From positions 32,651-96,650 of the forward strand of contig DATHGB010000020.1 in assembly GCA_035317825.1 (NCBI GenBank): a stretch of 64,000 nt of DNA. The letters are read 5' to 3'. The notes beneath the pieces were generated by a model. It made no database searches, was not told where the DNA came from, and saw only the letters and a list, made by a program, of their open reading frames with translations. This DNA is from Candidatus Saccharimonadales bacterium (GTDB taxonomy: Bacteria > Patescibacteriota > Saccharimonadia > Saccharimonadales > Saccharimonadaceae). Of this stretch, positions 61,338-64,000 are shown piece after piece. The translations under genes were made by a program, and so were the position numbers. Each line of letters opens with the position of its first letter. Positions within the stretch are counted from its first letter, which is position 1.

Positions 61338-61939
61338 TAGCGTGTGCCCCCGATGTAAAAGGCGATAATCTTCACAAACTCGCTGATTGCCAAATACCAT
61401 CCGCCAGGCGTTGCCCACCATACACTCGACCATTGGTTATCGTTTCGTGCAGGATGATTACGAATCGTTACGCCAACGGATCGTTTAGCAAATTCCAGAC
61501 CAGCCCGGCGCTGGTGATACGGCGATGTCACTAAAATAACTGATGAGATTTTATTCGCTTCAAAAATCGTTTGTGTATTTTCTGCATTCTGCTTGGTCGT
61601 TTCACCATATTCTTCGGTGAGGATATCTTCGTCGGGCACGCCTGCGCTTCTAGCCTGGCGTCGCATTGCCTCAGCATTGCTTGGACCGGATTTGTCTTGG
61701 GCCGCACCCGAAAAAATAAGCTTTGACGCCCAGCCATTTTGGTACAGGGCAACCGCTTCGTTCGTACGCGCAGTTGTATCTCCGCCGCTTACGGCAATAA
61801 TCGCATCAGCCGGCATACAATCTGATTTTGTTGTCGTAGGTTCGGTATCACAGCCAGCAAGATCGTTTGGTGAAAGATAATTATTTAGGCTAAGTACCAT
61901 AATAATAAACGTCACAAACGCGACAATTAATATTTTCAC
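61337..61939 (-). CDS. DUF218 (YdcF/SanA) membrane-anchored protein
   Basis: 200 residues. One N-terminal helix (about 2-20), then ADAIIAVSGGDTTARTNEAVALYQNGWASKLIFSG (about 44-78), EEYGETTKQNAENT and ILVTSPYHQRRAGLEFAKR, all hallmarks of DUF218. Members are implicated in envelope permeability and possibly lipid-linked sugar metabolism. It overlaps the cysteine desulfurase gene by 4 nt (ATGA) and mnmA by 1 nt. Confidence 0.92.
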   Translation of the reverse strand: MKILIVAFVTFIIMVLSLNNYLSPNDLAGCDTEPTTTKSDCMPADAIIAVSGGDTTARTNEAVALYQNGWASKLIFSGAAQDKSGPSNAEAMRRQARSAGVPDEDILTEEYGETTKQNAENTQTIFEANKISSVILVTSPYHQRRAGLEFAKRSVGVTIRNHPARNDNQWSSVWWATPGGWYLAISEFVKIIAFYIGGTR

Positions 61940-63087
61940 TTTTTGGTCCTTTGAAATTCACGGCTGACCTCTTCGATAATAATACTTGCTGCCCGGTTGG
62001 TATTATCTTCATTCGAAAGATGACCCAAAGTCAATCGAAGGCTTCCGTCGGCAATTTCAGGGGCTAGCCCAATAGCCGTTAGTACGTGCGAACGCGTCCC
62101 GTAGTTAGCGGCGCAGGCACTCCCAGTCGCAACGAAAACCGCTCGGGCTTCAAGTGCAAAAACAAGTCGTTCCGCATCAATATTAGGAAAAGAAATATGG
62201 AGATGTCCTGGTAAACGGCGTTTTTGATGTCCGGATAATACGGCGTCAGGAAATGCGTTTACGAGTTGTTTTTGCAAACTATCACGAAGTGCCTGCAAAC
62301 GCTTTGCTTCACCATTATGATGGCCCGTGGCAAGTTCGAGTGCCTTGGCAAACCCAACGACACCAGCGACATTTTCGGTACCACTACGAATGCCCCGCTC
62401 TTGCCCACCGCCTACAATTTGGGGGTTGAGGCGAACGTGACTCGCCGCCCACAACAGACCGACTTGTTTTGGCCCATAAATCTTACCTGCATTTAAGGTT
62501 AGTAGGTCAACGCCTAGACGCGCGACGTGCACGTCCAATTGTCCGACACCTTGCGACGCATCACTGTGAAAATACAGAGGCGTTGTATCGCCTGCACTAC
62601 GACGTCTTTCGCGCTCTTCTCGGATAACTGCCGCAATATCCCGGAATGGTTGAATCGTTCCTAGTTCGTTATTAGCAAGCGCAATGCTAACCAGACGCGT
62701 GTCTGGTCGAATAGCTACTTTTACACGATCGGCACTTACCATGCCGCGTTCATCACTTTCAACAATTGCATGGTCAAGCTTGGCAGCAGCGGCGAGCACG
62801 GCATGATGTTCGATATTTGCCGTTACTACGTGGCCTTCGATACTGTTGAACGCTAAATTAATCGACTCGGTTGCACCAGCGGTCATGATTAATTCATCAG
62901 GTTTTGCACCAATCGAAGCTGCAATCACGCCTTTTGCTGCTTCGTACTCACGACGTACGGCAAGCGCTGGCGCGTAGGGACTAGAAGGGTTATAGAATTT
63001 CTCTGTAAAATATGGGCGCATAGCAGAAAACACGCGCTCATCAAGAGGCGTGGCAGCAGCATGATCTAGATAAATTGACTCACCCAT
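61936..63087 (-). CDS. Cysteine desulfurase (NifS/IscS family)
   Basis: 383 residues. PLP-dependent aminotransferase fold. The start reads YLDHAAATPLDERVF; the PLP lysine lies in LLTLNAGKIYGPKQVG (the His that usually precedes it is Gly here, a variant I recall from CPR relatives), and the active cysteine is in ATGSACAANYG. It supplies persulphide sulphur, most likely to MnmA two genes downstream. No iscU or sufU gene is in the window. Confidence 0.93.
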   Translation of the reverse strand: MGESIYLDHAAATPLDERVFSAMRPYFTEKFYNPSSPYAPALAVRREYEAAKGVIAASIGAKPDELIMTAGATESINLAFNSIEGHVVTANIEHHAVLAAAAKLDHAIVESDERGMVSADRVKVAIRPDTRLVSIALANNELGTIQPFRDIAAVIREERERRRSAGDTTPLYFHSDASQGVGQLDVHVARLGVDLLTLNAGKIYGPKQVGLLWAASHVRLNPQIVGGGQERGIRSGTENVAGVVGFAKALELATGHHNGEAKRLQALRDSLQKQLVNAFPDAVLSGHQKRRLPGHLHISFPNIDAERLVFALEARAVFVATGSACAANYGTRSHVLTAIGLAPEIADGSLRLTLGHLSNEDNTNRAASIIIEEVSREFQRTKK

Positions 63088-63107
63088 TACTTTTATAAGT
63101 ATAGCAT

Positions 63108-63539
63108 TTAGGAAAGGTCTTTGCCTGTCTGGGGATCGCGTTTATAAACCTTACGGGCTACTTGTTCATAGTACATACGGATGGCAACCTGCAAATTTTG
63201 TAATTCCTCGCCCTCGATATATTTATACCTGGCGCCTTCTTGGACTTTTAAAATTCCCTTATCGTGCAACTCGTACCTTGTGGTTGTCGTACGCTGAGTG
63301 CCCTTTTCGTCTTTCCATTCCTCGTGCCAAATCCAAGTCCTCTCATCAAGACAAAAGAATTCTCGGCGATGACCATTAGGAATAGGGCCAAAAATCGATG
63401 CGCCAATTTGGCTTTCTAGGCTCAATAAGTCACGCTCAGTCAATTTTTTGAACGGGCGGTTTTTTGGCATGCGTAATTTGTCTGGTGATGCAGGCGTACC
63501 AGTTAGGAGGCTGAGTGCTTTTTTAAATACATCACTCAT
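63108..63539 (-). CDS. Hypothetical protein, 143 residues
   Basis: Soluble; no family recognised. Basic start (KNRPFKKLTERDLLSLESQIGASIFG), then a beta-rich stretch that looks like a small barrel (REFFCLDERTWIWHEEWKD, TRYELHDKGILKV, YKYIEGEEL) and a C-terminal helix ending RKVYKRDPQTGKDLS. AGAGGA lies about 8 nt before the ATG. It is 13 nt after the preceding small gene and 20 nt before the cysteine desulfurase gene, so probably one operon. Confidence 0.75.
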   Translation of the reverse strand: MSDVFKKALSLLTGTPASPDKLRMPKNRPFKKLTERDLLSLESQIGASIFGPIPNGHRREFFCLDERTWIWHEEWKDEKGTQRTTTTRYELHDKGILKVQEGARYKYIEGEELQNLQVAIRMYYEQVARKVYKRDPQTGKDLS

Positions 63540-63552
63540 ATTTTTGTCCTCT

Positions 63553-63912
63553 TTATGCCGCTAGATCGAAATCTTGGCGAGTTCCTTTTAACATTTCTTT
63601 ACGAATCTGTAGTATACGAGCACTCAATGCCTGTTCGGATAGTTGATCAAATGGTATCAATGTCTCTACAGCTGATTGTTCGTGTAAAGACGCTATCTGG
63701 GAAAGCTCATAAGAATATGGATTGTGGTTTGCAGGTGTGGCCTGTAACACGGCATCGCCAAAAGCACGTCTTTCGGGCGAAAGAGGTTTGTCATCACTTT
63801 TTTCGACAAGCTTGTCAATGTAGGTTTCATTACTACCAGAAACAGTTCCTTCTTTTGAGGAAAGGAATTCAGAAGGGGAAATTTCGGGATTGTTAGATTT
63901 TGGAGTCGTCAT
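63553..63912 (-). CDS. Hypothetical protein, 119 residues
   Basis: Soluble, acidic, no family recognised. The disordered N-terminus (Asn/Ser/Pro/Glu-rich) is followed by helical segments (LSPERRAFGDAVLQAT and FDQLSEQALSARILQIRKEML). AGGTAGGA lies about 7 nt before the ATG. It starts the run leading to the cysteine desulfurase gene. The remaining 88 bases to the window edge probably hold the 3' end of another minus-strand gene, but the frame cannot be fixed. Confidence 0.7.
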   Translation of the reverse strand: MTTPKSNNPEISPSEFLSSKEGTVSGSNETYIDKLVEKSDDKPLSPERRAFGDAVLQATPANHNPYSYELSQIASLHEQSAVETLIPFDQLSEQALSARILQIRKEMLKGTRQDFDLAA

Positions 63913-64000
63913 GACTAATCCTACCTATTTAAAGTTGGCTTTTGGTTTGTTTTTGGTATTAGAGTGCGAATAACGCAGCGGCGTTTGCAGAGGTGGTCGC

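Noticed and set aside
63959..64000. A possible end of an upstream minus-strand gene (peptide ending SANAAALFAL, stop TAA at 63959-63961)
   Set aside because: All three minus-strand frames are open over this short stretch, so the frame cannot be fixed without more sequence.

Overview
The window looks like chromosome from a small-genome Patescibacteria/CPR bacterium, most likely a Saccharibacteria (TM7) relative. This is inferred from gene content: a compact minus-biased layout with many 1-4 nt gene overlaps, CPR-style FtsA-like and baseplate-J-like proteins beside ruvX and mltG, a short AlaRS, LemA/HtpX, a two-LysM plus CHAP hydrolase, and many exporters with almost no biosynthesis. UGA is used as a stop (for example ligA and the cysteine desulfurase), so the UGA=Gly code of Gracilibacteria/Absconditabacteria does not apply. 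No rRNA operon, CRISPR array or complete insertion sequence is visible.

Layout. 0-5.8 kb: storage-sugar cluster (GH13 alpha-glucosidase fragment, two GT4 glycosyltransferases, a debranching-type glucosidase, a GH37 trehalase). 6-8.7 kb: typA, a doubtful small ORF and a MarR regulator. 8.7-13.5 kb: accessory block with a MarR-type operator driving a DHA2 exporter, a second MFS protein, and a coupled pair (G5/Excalibur surface protein plus nuclease-like protein), bounded by tRNA-Ala. 13.9-18.8 kb: an RRM RNA-binding protein with a foldable leader, then ABC transporters and membrane proteins. 18.8-25.2 kb: a frameshifted gene and a seven-gene operon lemA-htpX-membrane protein-ligA-rdgB-DUF1653-ogt. 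25.3-27.1 kb: a Mom/GNAT-like protein and three tRNAs. 27-32.8 kb: oligopeptide-binding protein, secG, holin-like protein, Xaa-Pro peptidase, a prepilin and uvrC. 32.8-43.2 kb: a GC-rich orphan, a large tail-anchored low-complexity protein, an ABC-2 system, a LiaF-like protein, trhO and a pair of ABC exporters. 43.2-64 kb: rplY, dedA, uvrA, sbcB, obg, the LysM-CHAP hydrolase, the mltG-ruvX-baseplateJ-ftsA group, alaS, mnmA, DUF218, cysteine desulfurase and two unknown genes.

How it fits together. The envelope genes (MltG, LysM-CHAP, FtsA-like, baseplate-J-like, prepilin, SecG, exporters) and the peptide and trehalose/glucan scavenging functions suit a host-dependent epibiont. Repair is well represented (UvrA, UvrC, LigA, SbcB, Ogt, RdgB). 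Cysteine desulfurase and MnmA form a tRNA-thiolation unit.

Three patterns stand out. (1) Four short GC-rich islets sit on the plus strand between minus-strand genes (32.9, 49.4, 57.5 and 60.0 kb). Their codon use is unlike their neighbours', and one encodes a 52-residue membrane peptide resembling small actinobacterial proteins; transfer from an actinobacterial host is a testable guess. (2) At least fourteen genes have a -10 box ending 6-8 nt before the start codon, most without a usable Shine-Dalgarno sequence, which suggests widespread leaderless transcription. (3) Several conserved enzymes lack textbook residues or domains: LigA without its zinc-finger cysteines, Ogt with PCQR instead of PCHR, AlaRS without C-Ala.
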